The notes below the pieces were generated by a model that saw only the letters and a list, made by a program, of their open reading frames with translations, was not told where the DNA came from and did not search any database. A DNA stretch of 64,000 bases, from contig DHQB01000026.1 of the NCBI GenBank assembly GCA_002410065.1, positions 202,114-266,113 on the forward strand. Reading direction: 5' to 3'. A program made the translations under genes and the position numbers. The first letter of the stretch is position 1, and each line of letters opens with the position of its first letter. Positions 18,401 through 26,585 of the stretch are shown piece after piece. Source of the stretch: Bacteroidales bacterium UBA5349. GTDB taxonomy: Bacteria > Bacteroidota > Bacteroidia > Bacteroidales > Tenuifilaceae.

Positions 18401-19893
18401 ATAAACGGATAACCATAAAAAGCAATCAGGATTTGGAAGGCGTAAAGGTTGTTGTGGAAGGGCAAGTGCCAGAGCGAGAAAATGTTGCAAAATTCCTGTT
18501 TGAGAGTTCTGTTCGAATACTGATGGGAGTTAAGAATATATCCGGATCATTCTCTCAAACTAACGGAACCTTAATGCCAGGGTATAAACCCAATACTCAG
18601 TTCCTTGGAATGGAGAACAATCAGGGTGCATTTGCCCCTGGATTCCCCTTTATTGCAGGTTGGCAAGATCCTGACTTTGCATGGAAAGCAGTTAGAAATC
18701 AATGGCTTACCACCGACTCAACAATTAATGCCGCTTATGTTCTTTCGCGGAATGAGAATCTCACCCTGCGAAGCACCATCGAACCTCTGCCAAACCTGAG
18801 AATTGAGATTAACGCACTCCGAAGCCAAACCAAGAACAAGAACGAATATTATCTGGCCAATGAGTTTGGTGTTTTCAATAATTACAATCCGATGACCACC
18901 GGAAACTTTAGCATCAGCATTATTAGCCTTCACTCATTCCTTGAGAAATCGAACAGTAAGAATAATTACATCAGCGAAACCTTTGAACAGTTTAAGGCAA
19001 ACCGAATAGTTATTGCAAACCGGCTTTCCGAGAATCACAAAAAACCCAACCAAACTCCTCCTCCTTTTGAGGAAAAAACACCTTTCCCTTATGGATATGG
19101 AGCGTTGAGCCAAGAGGTGCTATTCTACTCTTTCCTCTCGGCATATACTGGCGTTTCACCTGCAAATATTAAGCTAACTCAGTTCCCAATTTTCCCAATG
19201 CCCAACTGGCAAATTACTTACGATGGTTTATCAAAACTGAAGCCATTCCGTAATATACTCCGTACGTTTACCATACGGCATGGGTACCGATCAACATTCT
19301 CCATAGGATCTTTTGCTTCCAACCTCGACTACAAACCGGGTGATGACGGCATAAGTCATATTCAGGATTTGAATTATAACTATATCCCTGAATTTGAAAT
19401 ATCCAACATATCGGTTAACGAGCAGTTTAACCCACTTTTCAGTCTTGATGCAACATGGACAAATAGCCTTACAAACAGGCTGGAAGTGCGTAACTCAAAG
19501 ACCATTGCCATGAGCTTTGCCAACAACCAGGTTAGCGAAAACAAGAACTGGGAGTTTATTGTTGGTAGCGGTTATAGGTTCGAAAATGTTCCGCTTATCT
19601 TTGGTTCATCCGACGGTGGTACTCGTACCCTTAAAAGCAATTTGCGAGTAAATGCGGATTTTAGCCTACGCAACAACTATACAATTCTCCGTAAGCTAGT
19701 TGAAGGCACCAACAGCCGTTCAGCTGGGCAAAATATCCTATCAATAAAAACATCTGCAGAGTATGTGGTTAGCGAACAGGTAACCATAAGGCTTTTCTTC
19801 GATAGGGTAATAAATACTCCCTTGGTTGCCAGATCATATCCAACCGCCAAAACCAGTTTTGGATTCAGCCTAAACTTTACGATGATCAAGTAA
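12478..19893 (+). CDS. sprA: Type IX secretion outer-membrane translocon SprA
   Basis: A giant outer-membrane barrel of 2,471 residues that forms the type IX secretion channel, close to the length of Flavobacterium SprA. The start must be TTG at 12478: the frame has a stop at about 12458 and no ATG or GTG precedes the signal peptide (IKGLLNLPIIPLGLLLLFTA). Early SprA features include the long segment with GSAELIFGITSSDTQNP and VSGTVGEKLRMEVNYNTEATF. A mid-protein VYIDDFEGSKTSIDLR precedes the barrel half, and the C-terminus FGFSLNFTMIK ends as a beta-strand. Its presence implies type IX secretion and perhaps gliding. Confidence 0.95.
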   Translation: MRYSESSLIKGLLNLPIIPLGLLLLFTATVKANSFATGNIACYTEILTPDTTTLPFPIPGNEDLQENSPLFMSSPQNITTEVTYDPVTKQYTIYYKVGNVNIRTPKVMSESEYREFQFEQSMRNYWQQRQRGETGSRGSGILPRLQVGGETFDRIFGSNVIEIIPQGSAELIFGITSSDTQNPQISEDLRKNTTFDFQSKIQMNVSGTVGEKLRMEVNYNTEATFDFENNVKLEYTGFEDEIIQKIEAGNVSLPLPGTLITGSHSLFGLKTQLRFGRLTVTSIFSKQNSQSQVMEVRGGAQSKEFDIQADAYEANKHFFLSHYFRDTYNQSLENLPIINSGVSITRIEVWMTNKRNDFEETRDVIAFHDLGENQQNINASHLFDQLIGGYNQSPGNAVNNLYAQMTGSYSGIRNISNATQILSGLANFSGGVDYAKLSNARRLSKSEYTLNAQLGYISINTSLNGDEILAVAYEYTLGGKTYQVGEFSTDGITSPSALIVKLLKGTNLSPRLPTWDLMMKNIYSMNSYQIDKTDFNLNILFQNDQTGTSINYLPEGNVANKPLLSVLNLDNLNSNLDPGSDGMFDFIEGITINASNGRIIFPVLEPFGKDLAKKIGDPNLVERYVYQELYDSTQTKARQMAEKNKFSITGTYQSSSSSEISLNAVNVPRGSVVVTAGGAKLVEGSDYTVDYIMGTVKIVNFSILESNTPIQISLESQDMFNLQSKTLVGSHFDYKFSDKFNVGATVLNLTERPLTQKLSYGNEAISNTIWGLNTSYQTESSFLTKAVDFLPFIETKEKSTITVDAEFAHFIPGHSRVVGKGGTVYIDDFEGSKTSIDLRSWYAWSIASAPQHQPSLFPNAHLSNDLQYGFDRALLAWYTIDPLFLRNNSLTPGHIRRDPESQSSHFVREIYEREIFPNRNTPQGMPTNIPVLNLAYYPNERGPYNFNSTDINADGFFQNPEQMWAGITRPITSPDFETANIEYIEFWLMDPFVYDSLHVGGDLYINLGEISEDVLKDGKRAFESGLPTSEVITNVDTTAWGRVPTVLSLDNVFDTDPNTRRFQDIGLDGLRDVDEQSYFAAYLEALKIQFGESSQVYIDALKDPSNDNFRYYQSSIYDSNETGILDRYKRFNKAEGNATPDGKPTPDGIVESYTTSSGNKPDGEDINTDTNLNEDEMYFQYRVSLRPQDFEVGSNFITDKVTYKAKLANGNRSEVNWYQFKVPINEYEGNFGGIQDFKSVRFIRLFLKDFSDTIILRFATLELVRGEWRKYNRSLIQGQEGMPVSDMPDGNFEVSVVNIEENNTRTPVNYVLPPGVDRVIDPSQPQLTELNEQSMEIKVTDLADGDARAVFKSVSVDIRQYRRMMMDVHAEEILGYPLRDEELSVFIRLGTDYSNNFYEYEIPLVLTPPGRYSNKESQRKIVWPKENVMDIDLELFTNVKLQRNDEMRKAGSLITYSTVYTVEDGNRKVRVSGNPSLSNVRVLMIGVRNPKGSSNPNDDGYAKAGIIWVNELRLSQSDSKGGWAANARVAAKLADLGMVTIAGTTIKPGFGSIEKKVNDRSLEDFYQYDLNTTIQLGRFFPKESGVNIPLFVGFSESFANPEYNPLDPDITLKQSIERATSRAERDTIKKISQDYTRRKSINLTNVRINKADSKPKVYSISNFAVSYAYNEQLSRNITTEERLQRNVRGGLTYTYSTKPKSVIPLKSVKAKWLSNPYLRIIKDFNFNYMPNQFSFRTELNRTYFEQQLRNINNPDFNLLPTYSKDFHWDRVYSLNWDISQAIKFDFNANNQARIDEPEGIVNRTKAPELYEQWRDSVWTNLKNFGRNTNYNHQFNLSYNIPINKLPPFNWVTASARYTGSFNWQAGPILPDTSRFDPGNTIQNANTIQLTSQLNLTSLYNKSKWLKGINQKFDQRARGVAAKKTFKTVTYEQTGVRLRPNFARSITHNLKTEDVKVKAYDAEGKEIEFELSVRTDKRITIKSNQDLEGVKVVVEGQVPERENVAKFLFESSVRILMGVKNISGSFSQTNGTLMPGYKPNTQFLGMENNQGAFAPGFPFIAGWQDPDFAWKAVRNQWLTTDSTINAAYVLSRNENLTLRSTIEPLPNLRIEINALRSQTKNKNEYYLANEFGVFNNYNPMTTGNFSISIISLHSFLEKSNSKNNYISETFEQFKANRIVIANRLSENHKKPNQTPPPFEEKTPFPYGYGALSQEVLFYSFLSAYTGVSPANIKLTQFPIFPMPNWQITYDGLSKLKPFRNILRTFTIRHGYRSTFSIGSFASNLDYKPGDDGISHIQDLNYNYIPEFEISNISVNEQFNPLFSLDATWTNSLTNRLEVRNSKTIAMSFANNQVSENKNWEFIVGSGYRFENVPLIFGSSDGGTRTLKSNLRVNADFSLRNNYTILRKLVEGTNSRSAGQNILSIKTSAEYVVSEQVTIRLFFDRVINTPLVARSYPTAKTSFGFSLNFTMIK

Positions 19894-19925
19894 GCTCTCC
19901 AACAGGTTTTTGCAACTGAAATTAG

Positions 19926-19956
19926 TTTGTAATTGCTAAAAATTAATGTAATTTTG
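19926..19956 (+). promoter_or_regulatory. Promoter of gcvH
   Basis: TTTG (19926-19929), a 19-base gap, then TAATTTTG (19949-19956): an almost ideal Bacteroidetes promoter. The ATG of gcvH is 39 bases further on. Confidence 0.75.
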
Positions 19957-19994
19957 ACGCACAATTGAAACCTTATTAATTAAAGAATAATACT

Positions 19995-20375
19995 ATGAAT
20001 ATCCCAGAAAATCTTAAGTACACAAAGGACCACGAGTGGATAAAAGTTGAAGGCAACATAGCAGTTGTTGGAATTACCGACTTTGCTCAAAGTCAACTTG
20101 GCGATATCGTTTTTGTTGAGATTGAGACCGAAGGTGAAACTCTTGATAAAGAGGAAGTTTTTGGAACAATCGAGGCTGTTAAAACCGTATCGGATGTGTT
20201 TATGCCCGTATCGGGCAAAATAGTTGAAGCTAACGAGAAGTTAACTGAAACACCTGAAGTTGCAAACAAGGATCCTTATGGCGAAGGTTGGATGATACGC
20301 ATTGAGATGACCAATCCTGACGAGCTAAAAGAACTGCTTACCGCTAAACAATACGCAGAAATAGCAAATGCATAG
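19995..20375 (+). CDS. gcvH: Glycine cleavage system H protein
   Basis: A 126-residue lipoyl carrier that shuttles the aminomethyl group between the P, T and L proteins of glycine cleavage. The lipoylation site is Lys63 in GTIEAVKTVSDVFMP, and the N-terminal YTKDHEWIKVEG is typical. It has its own promoter and a strong terminator, so it is probably monocistronic despite following sprA. It needs lipoylation, which makes the broken lipB-like remnant at 26.2 kb worth noting; another lipoylation gene must lie elsewhere. Confidence 0.97.
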   Translation: MNIPENLKYTKDHEWIKVEGNIAVVGITDFAQSQLGDIVFVEIETEGETLDKEEVFGTIEAVKTVSDVFMPVSGKIVEANEKLTETPEVANKDPYGEGWMIRIEMTNPDELKELLTAKQYAEIANA

Positions 20376-20393
20376 CTATAACCTGCTTAAGAA

Positions 20394-20450
20394 ATAACCC
20401 CAAGAGGTTAAGCTTTAATTTGGCTTATTTCTCTTGGGGTTTTCTTTTGG
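20394..20450. terminator. Terminator between convergent gcvH and thiL
   Basis: An 11-base stem AACCCCAAGAG (20396-20406) pairs with CTCTTGGGGTT (20431-20441) and is followed by TTCTTTTGG. A short A-rich stretch precedes it, so it may also serve thiL on the minus strand. Confidence 0.75.
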
Positions 20451-20467
20451 TTTTTATACTCCAACTC

Positions 20468-21502
20468 TCATAACGTGTTCCATCCTTGCGCAATTAAGGC
20501 AACCTCCTCTCCTTGCGGCGGAACTAGCATTGCCCCTATCGAACTATCTGTAATATGGCCTATAATCTTAACCCCCTCCATACTGGCAATAGCATCATGC
20601 TTATCAATGGGCACGGTGAACAACAATTCGTAATCCTCTCCTCCATTTAGTGCAGCTATCACAGGATCGAGATTCATCTCTGCTGCCATTCTATGGGTCA
20701 CTTGGTCAATTGGAATCCTATCTAGGTATATCCTACAACCAACTCCAGAACTTTTGCATATGTGAAGCATTTCGCTCGATAAGCCATCGGAAATATCAAT
20801 CATTGAGGTTGGAACTATGGCTGCCTCTTCAAGCAAATCGATTAGCTGTTTGCGCGCCTCAGGTTTTAAAAATCTCTCCAGAATATAATCATACCCTTCC
20901 AGTTTAGGCTGCAACTCAGGGGTGGCGCTAAAAACTCTTTTTTCGCGCTCAAGCAGCTGAAGACCCATGTATGCTGAGCCCAAATCGCCAGTAACGCATA
21001 CCAAATCGTTAACCTTGGCACCACTTCTATAGGTAATTAACTCTTTATCTGCTAAACCTATTGCTGTAACGCTAAGGGTTAACCCCGTTAGCGAAGAAGA
21101 GGTATCGCCACCAACCAAATCAACCCCATGACGCTCACAGGCCAATAGCATTCCGCTATACAACTCCTGCAGATCCTCAACACAAAACCGTTTTGAAACC
21201 CCAATGGATGCTGTAACCTGTGTTGGGCGGGCGTTCATGGCATAAACATCGCTTAGGTTAACCATTATAGCCTTATACCCTAAGTGCTTAAAAGGATGAT
21301 AGGTTAAATCGAAATGTATCCCCTCAAGCAGATAATCAGTTGTAACCACTATCTGTTTCCCAAATGGATCGATAACAGCAGCATCGTCACCTACTCCCTT
21401 TACTGTACTGCTATTTATAAGTTTAATATCTTGGGTTAGAACATCAATCAACTTAAATTCGCCCAATTCATGAAGTTCTGTACGACTTTTTGTATTGCTC
21501 AT
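20468..21502 (-). CDS. thiL: Thiamine-monophosphate kinase
   Basis: Phosphorylates thiamine monophosphate to the diphosphate cofactor. The ATG at 21502 gives 344 residues starting MSNTKSRTELHELGEFKLID, where the family begins; the frame extends to 21583 but the extra 27 residues do not fit. Visible motifs are KGVGDDAAVIDPFGKQIVV (metal and ATP site), GYKAIMVNLSDVYAMNA, the nucleotide-site LVGGDTSSS, and SMIDISDGLSSEMLHICK with NGGEDYELLFTV in the C-terminal half. It is convergent with gcvH and divergent from the DUF2185-like gene. Confidence 0.94.
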   Translation of the reverse strand: MSNTKSRTELHELGEFKLIDVLTQDIKLINSSTVKGVGDDAAVIDPFGKQIVVTTDYLLEGIHFDLTYHPFKHLGYKAIMVNLSDVYAMNARPTQVTASIGVSKRFCVEDLQELYSGMLLACERHGVDLVGGDTSSSLTGLTLSVTAIGLADKELITYRSGAKVNDLVCVTGDLGSAYMGLQLLEREKRVFSATPELQPKLEGYDYILERFLKPEARKQLIDLLEEAAIVPTSMIDISDGLSSEMLHICKSSGVGCRIYLDRIPIDQVTHRMAAEMNLDPVIAALNGGEDYELLFTVPIDKHDAIASMEGVKIIGHITDSSIGAMLVPPQGEEVALIAQGWNTL

Positions 21503-21627
21503 CCTTAAAAATTTTAGTTCATTGGCAAAGATAGGGTATCTTTTTAAAGCCGTATAAAATTTTGTTGATTGGCGTTGAAACAATGCTTAAATTTGGACAA
21601 GCAAACAATCACTCTTAATCCAACAAT

Positions 21628-21969
21628 ATGTCAAACTCTAAGTACATTCTGAGCCTCGACCAGATTAAGCCACTAATTGAGCAAAAAGGCTACTGCTATG
21701 CCTCTGATATGATTACCGTTGATGGACATAAAGTAGGATACATGCATCGCGAAGCGCGTGAGGACGAAGACGATAGCGGATGGCGTTTCTATTCGGGTTT
21801 AGAGACCGACGAATACGTAGAAAACGAGCATCACTTTATGATGTTTGACCTTAATTACATTGCCAATATTGACCCTGCTATTTTACCATACCTTAAAATG
21901 CGTACCGGTACTGAGTTAGAAAGGGATGCTGATGCCGAAACCTTTAGCAAGGTTGAGGAGGGTTGGTAA
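21628..21969 (+). CDS. DUF2185 (Imm33-like) family protein
   Basis: A 113-residue acidic cytosolic protein. The stretch DSGWRFYSGLETDEYVENEH, then MFDLNYIANIDPAILPYL and a Glu/Asp-rich tail, is the pattern I recognise from DUF2185. That family includes predicted immunity proteins (Imm33) but is also widespread as a stand-alone gene of unknown role. No toxin gene is adjacent, so an immunity role is not supported here. It stands alone between thiL and tig. Confidence 0.7.
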   Translation: MSNSKYILSLDQIKPLIEQKGYCYASDMITVDGHKVGYMHREAREDEDDSGWRFYSGLETDEYVENEHHFMMFDLNYIANIDPAILPYLKMRTGTELERDADAETFSKVEEGW

Positions 21970-22079
21970 ACATCTCAGGATGCAGGATGATTACTATTGA
22001 ATGGGTGATTCAGTTTTGGCTGTTAAACTAAAGCCATCCATCATTCTGCTCAAAGTATTGTACAATAGCATAAACCCTA

Positions 22080-22110
22080 TTTGTAAATCAATTCTCTTTT
22101 TTTACCTTTG
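22080..22110 (+). promoter_or_regulatory. Promoter of tig
   Basis: TTTG (22080-22083), a 19-base gap, then TACCTTTG (22103-22110). The predicted leader is about 80 bases before the tig ATG. Confidence 0.75.
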
Positions 22111-22195
22111 TGCGCTTAAACAAAAGCCCATAAAAGGCATTTATTGCTGTATATCAATAGACTAAAAACAATTCGTCTTCTAAAAGATTATTCAA

Positions 22196-23554
22196 ATGAA
22201 CGTAACTCACCAAAACAACGATGCGCTAACTGCAACGCTAACCGTTAAAGTAGATAAAGCCGATTACGACCTAAAAGTAGAGCAAAGCCTAAAGGATATT
22301 CGCAAAAAAGCAGTGATTAAAGGTTTTAGGCCAGGCCATGCCCCTGCTTCGTTAATTAATAAAATGTACCGCAAATCGGCTATAGTTGAGGAAGTAAACA
22401 AACTTGTATCTGAAAGTATCTCAAACTATATTTTTGAGCAAAAAATCAATATTCTTGGTGAGCCCCTCCCTTCCGAAAAACAAGAAGGCATAGATTGGGA
22501 CGAGCAAAAGGATTTTGAATTTCTTTTCGATATGGCCCTTGCACCTGAGTTTGAAACTAAACTTAGCAAACGCGACAAGGTCCCATACTTCACCATTAAG
22601 GTTGACGAAAAGATGCGCGATAGCTATATAGAAAGCATTAGCGGAAGGTACGGTAGCTATCAAATTGCCAAAAAATCCGATGGCGAAAGCTTACTTAAGG
22701 CTACCCTAACGGAGCTTAACGCTGATGAATCGCCAAAAGAGGATGGACATACCGTTGAGGATGGTTTAGTCTCTGTAATGCTTGTTGCCGATGACGCTGA
22801 AAAAGCTAAACTTACTGGAGCAAAAGTTGGCGATGTAATGGTATTGGACGTTACTAAAGCATTCCCAAATGAAACCGATAGAGCTGCACTTCTAAATACT
22901 GCAAAAGAACACCTTGCTGATTTCGAACCACTTTTCCAAGCAACCATAACCGAGGTTAAGCACTATAAAAAAGCTGAAATTAACCAAGAACTATTCGATA
23001 AGATATATGGGGAAGGCGTAGTTACCACAACAGAAGAGTTCCACAATAAGGTTGATGAGGATATAAAAATGAACCTTAAGGGCGATAGCGAACGCAAATT
23101 CTACATGGATGTTCGTAATAAACTCATTGAAAAGTTTGGTATTGAACTGCCAAAGGATTTTCTTGTACGCTGGCTTGTTGCTATTAACGAAGGGAAATTT
23201 ACTGCCGAGCAAGTTGAGAAGGATTACCCACATTTTGAGAACGACCTTAAATGGCAGCTAATTCGCGACAAAATAGCTGGAGAACAAGAGTTTAAAGTAG
23301 CGGAGCAAGAGTTAGTATCCATAGCCAAAGGATATATTGCTAACCAAATGATGCAATATGGCATGGGCCAACTTCCTGAAGAGTTTATTGAGAAGTATGC
23401 CAACGACCTACTAACTAAAGACGAGGAGCGCAGAAAACTTGCCGAAAGGGTAATTGAAAACAAGGTAATTGAGTGGCTTAAAGAAACTATTAAACTTGAC
23501 GAGAAAGAAGTTGATTTTGAAAAGTTTAAAGACTTGGTAAGCGAACAACAATAA
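22196..23554 (+). CDS. tig: Trigger factor, ribosome-associated chaperone
   Basis: A 452-residue chaperone that binds nascent chains at the ribosome exit tunnel. The ribosome-binding loop GFRPGHAPASLINKMY (near residues 42-57) matches the family's GFRpGkaP signature. The middle FKBP-like domain is strongly diverged, as is common in Bacteroidetes, so peptidyl-prolyl isomerase activity is uncertain. The long helical C-terminal substrate-binding arms make up residues about 270-440. It has its own promoter and terminator, and clpP follows, the common tig-clpP order. clpX, often third, is not here. Confidence 0.93.
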   Translation: MNVTHQNNDALTATLTVKVDKADYDLKVEQSLKDIRKKAVIKGFRPGHAPASLINKMYRKSAIVEEVNKLVSESISNYIFEQKINILGEPLPSEKQEGIDWDEQKDFEFLFDMALAPEFETKLSKRDKVPYFTIKVDEKMRDSYIESISGRYGSYQIAKKSDGESLLKATLTELNADESPKEDGHTVEDGLVSVMLVADDAEKAKLTGAKVGDVMVLDVTKAFPNETDRAALLNTAKEHLADFEPLFQATITEVKHYKKAEINQELFDKIYGEGVVTTTEEFHNKVDEDIKMNLKGDSERKFYMDVRNKLIEKFGIELPKDFLVRWLVAINEGKFTAEQVEKDYPHFENDLKWQLIRDKIAGEQEFKVAEQELVSIAKGYIANQMMQYGMGQLPEEFIEKYANDLLTKDEERRKLAERVIENKVIEWLKETIKLDEKEVDFEKFKDLVSEQQ

Positions 23555-23560
23555 TGAAGA

Positions 23561-23587
23561 GAGGGGGGCGACCCCCTTTTTTTATCA
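23561..23587 (+). terminator. Terminator of tig
   Basis: A GAGGGGGG/CCCCCTTT hairpin with a 3-base loop and a run of seven T, starting 7 bases after the tig stop. Confidence 0.8.
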
Positions 23588-23667
23588 CTAGCCAATAATA
23601 ATTCCAAAAGTTTGGTATATTTAACCACATTTAGCATAAATTTAGTAACTAAAAAAACCACATAGCA

Positions 23668-24339
23668 ATGAATAACAGAGAGTTTGAAAGATATGCATTA
23701 AAGAGCAAAGGCATCAGCAGCCTCTCAATGCACAGGTACAAATCGTTAAACAACGGCTATATTAACCCAACCATTATTGAGGAACGCCAGCTAAACATAG
23801 CAACCATGGATGTTTTCTCGAGGCTTATGATGGATAGGATTATATTTCTTGGGGTTCCCATTAACGACGATGTGGCAAATATAATCCAGGCCCAACTCCT
23901 TTTCCTCGAGTCGAGCGATCCTACCAAGGATATCCAAATTTACCTTAACAGTCCAGGGGGTAGCGTTTATGCTGGGCTAGGAATTTATGATACTATGCAG
24001 TACATCAGTTCCGATGTGGCTACCATTTGTACTGGCATAGCAGCATCAATGGGTGCAGTGCTACTTTGTGCAGGCGAAAAGGGTAAACGCTCTGCCCTAC
24101 CTCACTCGCGCGTAATGATTCACCAACCAATGGGAGGTGCAGAGGGGCAGGCTTCAGATATTGAAATTACTACCCGTCAAATTTTAGCTCTACGCAAAGA
24201 ACTATACGATATTGTTGCCAAGCATAGCGGTAACCCTTATAAGAAAATTGAGAAAGATTCTGACCGAGATTACTGGATGACTTCGGAAGAGGCTAAGGCC
24301 TACGGAATGATTGATCAGATACTGATTAAAAACGAATAA
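23668..24339 (+). CDS. clpP: ATP-dependent Clp protease proteolytic subunit
   Basis: A 223-residue serine protease subunit that forms a barrel with ClpX or ClpA type unfoldases. The catalytic triad is visible: Ser127 in GIAASMGAVLL, His152 in RVMIHQPMGG and Asp201 in EKDSDRDYWM. The N-terminal extension of about 30 residues before the conserved core is longer than in E. coli and usual in Bacteroidetes. It follows tig but is separated from it by a terminator. No clpX follows; recJ lies on the other strand. Confidence 0.96.
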   Translation: MNNREFERYALKSKGISSLSMHRYKSLNNGYINPTIIEERQLNIATMDVFSRLMMDRIIFLGVPINDDVANIIQAQLLFLESSDPTKDIQIYLNSPGGSVYAGLGIYDTMQYISSDVATICTGIAASMGAVLLCAGEKGKRSALPHSRVMIHQPMGGAEGQASDIEITTRQILALRKELYDIVAKHSGNPYKKIEKDSDRDYWMTSEEAKAYGMIDQILIKNE

Positions 24340-24368
24340 AAAATCCGGGCTAAGCCCGGATTTTTTTT
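24339..24368. terminator. Bidirectional terminator between clpP and recJ
   Basis: AAAAAATCCGGGC/GCCCGGATTTTTT is an almost perfect symmetrical hairpin with T runs on both strands. It serves convergent clpP and recJ, and the recJ stop codon lies inside the distal T run. Confidence 0.85.
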
Positions 24369-26136
24369 ATCTCTCCGCTTCTATTGTTTGATGACCCTCT
24401 TCCCACTCATCTAATATATCGTTAATATACTGAATGTCCCTTACCCTGAGTTGGAGTGTTGATGTTCCCCTATATGTATTTTCGATTATGCTATAGCATA
24501 TACTAAAGGGCATTGAGCAATGTACACGCTCATAATGATCGGCCATTTGAAAAGCAATCCCCTGAAACACCTTTGCATTATCCTCCTGAATTAGTGCCAG
24601 TTTTATATGCTCCTTATCATTCCCAACCAATCGGCTATCTCCAGTATCAAATACCTTCTCAGTAACAAAAATTGGCGACATATTTCCCGGTCCAAAAGGT
24701 TCGAATTGTTTTAAAATCCTATAAAACTTATCGGTAATATTGCTGAAATCGAGCTTTGAATCAATGTCAATTTGAGGCACAAGCATTTCAGGCTCAATAT
24801 GTTCTGCTACATAACGTTCAAACCTATCAATAAAAATGGGTACATTTTCAACCTTCATGGATAGCCCTGCTGCATACATGTGACCACCAAAATTTTCAAG
24901 CAAATCGGAACAAGACTCTACCGCCTGATAAAGGTCGAACCCTGGAACAGAGCGTGCCGAACCTGTTGCAAAACCATTGGACTCTGTTAAAACCACCGTT
25001 GGTCGATAGTAAGTTTCAATTAGCCGCGAGGCTACTATTCCCACCACCCCTTTGTGCCATTCTGGGTTAAACAACACAGTTGATTTCTTTTTCTGTTGCT
25101 CAATATCAGACGCTATAATCGAAAGGGCTTCTTGGGTAATGGTCCGATCAACAGATTTCCTGTCGTCATTGCACGAATCAACTACCGACCCCATCTCAAA
25201 AGCTTCAACATCACTGCCAGCACAAAGCAAATCAACTGAAGATTTCCCAGATTCCATGCGACCCGAAGCATTAATACGAGGTCCTATGCGAAAAACGATA
25301 TCGTCAATGGCGATATTGTGCTTTTCAATTCCGGCCAGTTTGATAATTGCCTTTAGTCCTTTACTTGGCGCTGAATTCAGTTCCTTTAATCCATAGTAGG
25401 CCAAAATCCTATTCTCATCGATAACAGGAACAATATCGGAAGCAATGCTAACGGCAACAAGATCGAGGAAGGGATAAAGTTCTAAAAGTGAAATCCCTTT
25501 AAAAATGCAATAACCCTGCATAAGTTTAAAGCCCACACCGCACCCTGATAATTCTTTGAATGGATATTGGCAATCAACTCGCTTTGGATCGAGTACCGCA
25601 ACAGCATCGGGTATCTTGTCGCCAGGTAAATGGTGATCGCAGATAATAAAATCTATGCTCTTCTCCTTGGCATACTCAATCTTCTCTACGGCTTTAATTC
25701 CACAATCGAGGGCAATGACAAGTGAATATCCATGCTCCTGAGCAAAATCAATCCCTTTGTAGGAGATACCATAACCCTCAGCATACCTATCGGGAATATA
25801 ATTTCCGATGTTGCTATACTGCTTAAGTAAAAACGAGTAAACAAGGGCCACTGCGGTTGTACCATCTACATCGTAATCACCATAAATCATTATTTTTTCG
25901 CCATTCTGTATGGCCTTATCAATACGCTCCACGGCTGCCTGCATTCCTGCCATTAGGTAGGGATCGTAAAGATGCTCAAGTTTTGGCCTAAAAAACTTTT
26001 CGGCCTGCTCGTAGGTTTCAATACCACGCTGAACCAGAAGGGTTGCCAAAACCCTATCCACTCCAAGTGATTTCATTAAACCTTCAACTATACCGGGGTC
26101 TCCGGCATTTTTATATGTCCATCGCTTTTTCATCAA
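24367..26136 (-). CDS. recJ: Single-stranded-DNA-specific exonuclease RecJ
   Basis: A 589-residue 5'-3' single-strand exonuclease used in recombination and mismatch repair. The DHH-family motifs are present: IYGDYDVDGTTAVAL (near residues 83-97), IDFIICDHHLPGDKIPDAV, the GPRINASGRMESG segment and the DHHA1 motif ENFGGHMYAAGLS. The length is normal for the family. It ends at the shared terminator with clpP. On its upstream side are the terminator-like hairpin and the lipB-like remnant. Confidence 0.95.
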   Translation of the reverse strand: MMKKRWTYKNAGDPGIVEGLMKSLGVDRVLATLLVQRGIETYEQAEKFFRPKLEHLYDPYLMAGMQAAVERIDKAIQNGEKIMIYGDYDVDGTTAVALVYSFLLKQYSNIGNYIPDRYAEGYGISYKGIDFAQEHGYSLVIALDCGIKAVEKIEYAKEKSIDFIICDHHLPGDKIPDAVAVLDPKRVDCQYPFKELSGCGVGFKLMQGYCIFKGISLLELYPFLDLVAVSIASDIVPVIDENRILAYYGLKELNSAPSKGLKAIIKLAGIEKHNIAIDDIVFRIGPRINASGRMESGKSSVDLLCAGSDVEAFEMGSVVDSCNDDRKSVDRTITQEALSIIASDIEQQKKKSTVLFNPEWHKGVVGIVASRLIETYYRPTVVLTESNGFATGSARSVPGFDLYQAVESCSDLLENFGGHMYAAGLSMKVENVPIFIDRFERYVAEHIEPEMLVPQIDIDSKLDFSNITDKFYRILKQFEPFGPGNMSPIFVTEKVFDTGDSRLVGNDKEHIKLALIQEDNAKVFQGIAFQMADHYERVHCSMPFSICYSIIENTYRGTSTLQLRVRDIQYINDILDEWEEGHQTIEAER

Positions 26137-26166
26137 ACTCTAAATGTGCCAAATGCTAAAAAAAAA

Positions 26167-26228
26167 GCAGGTTTCCTACAAACAGAAACTTAAGTCAATT
26201 GCATCTGCACTCAACACCTAAAACCTGC
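26167..26228 (-). terminator. Hairpin with minus-strand T run after the lipB-like remnant
   Basis: GCAGGTTT (26167-26174) pairs with AAACCTGC (26221-26228). On the minus strand it is followed by at least eight T. The loop of 46 bases is long for a terminator. It lies directly after the lipB-like frame, so it may be that gene's original terminator. Confidence 0.45.
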
Positions 26229-26585
26229 TTAAAAACCCTTCTTCATAACGCCCTGAAAACCATCATTTTTCATGCTCCCGTCTTGCGCTTTCTGCTTTGA
26301 GGGGCAACCCTTATCAAATAATTTATAAGGGTTTATATTACTATTAAAATGATAGAAGATTTCGAAATCACAATTAGGCATATCATTATCTGTGAGCAAA
26401 TTGATGTTTTGCTCGCTTTTGCCTAATGTATTTACATGGAGATGCTCACAAAAAAACAGATAACCCGAATGGGTTTTCTCTGTTAAAGCCCAACTCGATG
26501 CAACCTTAGCAAAAAATTGATCTTTATAATCCCAAGCCTTTTTATAGTCAGCTAAGCCAAGGTTCCGGAATTTTTTGGTTTGCAT
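26229..26585 (-). pseudogene. Truncated lipB-like gene (octanoyltransferase N-terminus)
   Basis: A 118-residue frame. Its first about 65 residues resemble the start of LipB: LGLADYKKAWDYKDQFFAKV, then YLFFCEHLHVNTLGKSEQN, matching the family pattern of DYKEAWDyQ and EHpxVyTLGks. The catalytic parts of LipB (the RGGD-TYHGPGQ motif and the Cys/Lys pair) are absent. After residue about 65 the sequence is unlike LipB, and full LipB is about 230 residues. This looks like an internally deleted, non-functional remnant. The call rests on two motifs and is moderate. A small unrelated protein is the alternative. Confidence 0.5.

Noticed and set aside
21628..21969. Toxin-immunity pair involving the DUF2185-like gene
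   Set aside because: No polymorphic toxin or secretion marker is adjacent; neighbours are thiL and tig.
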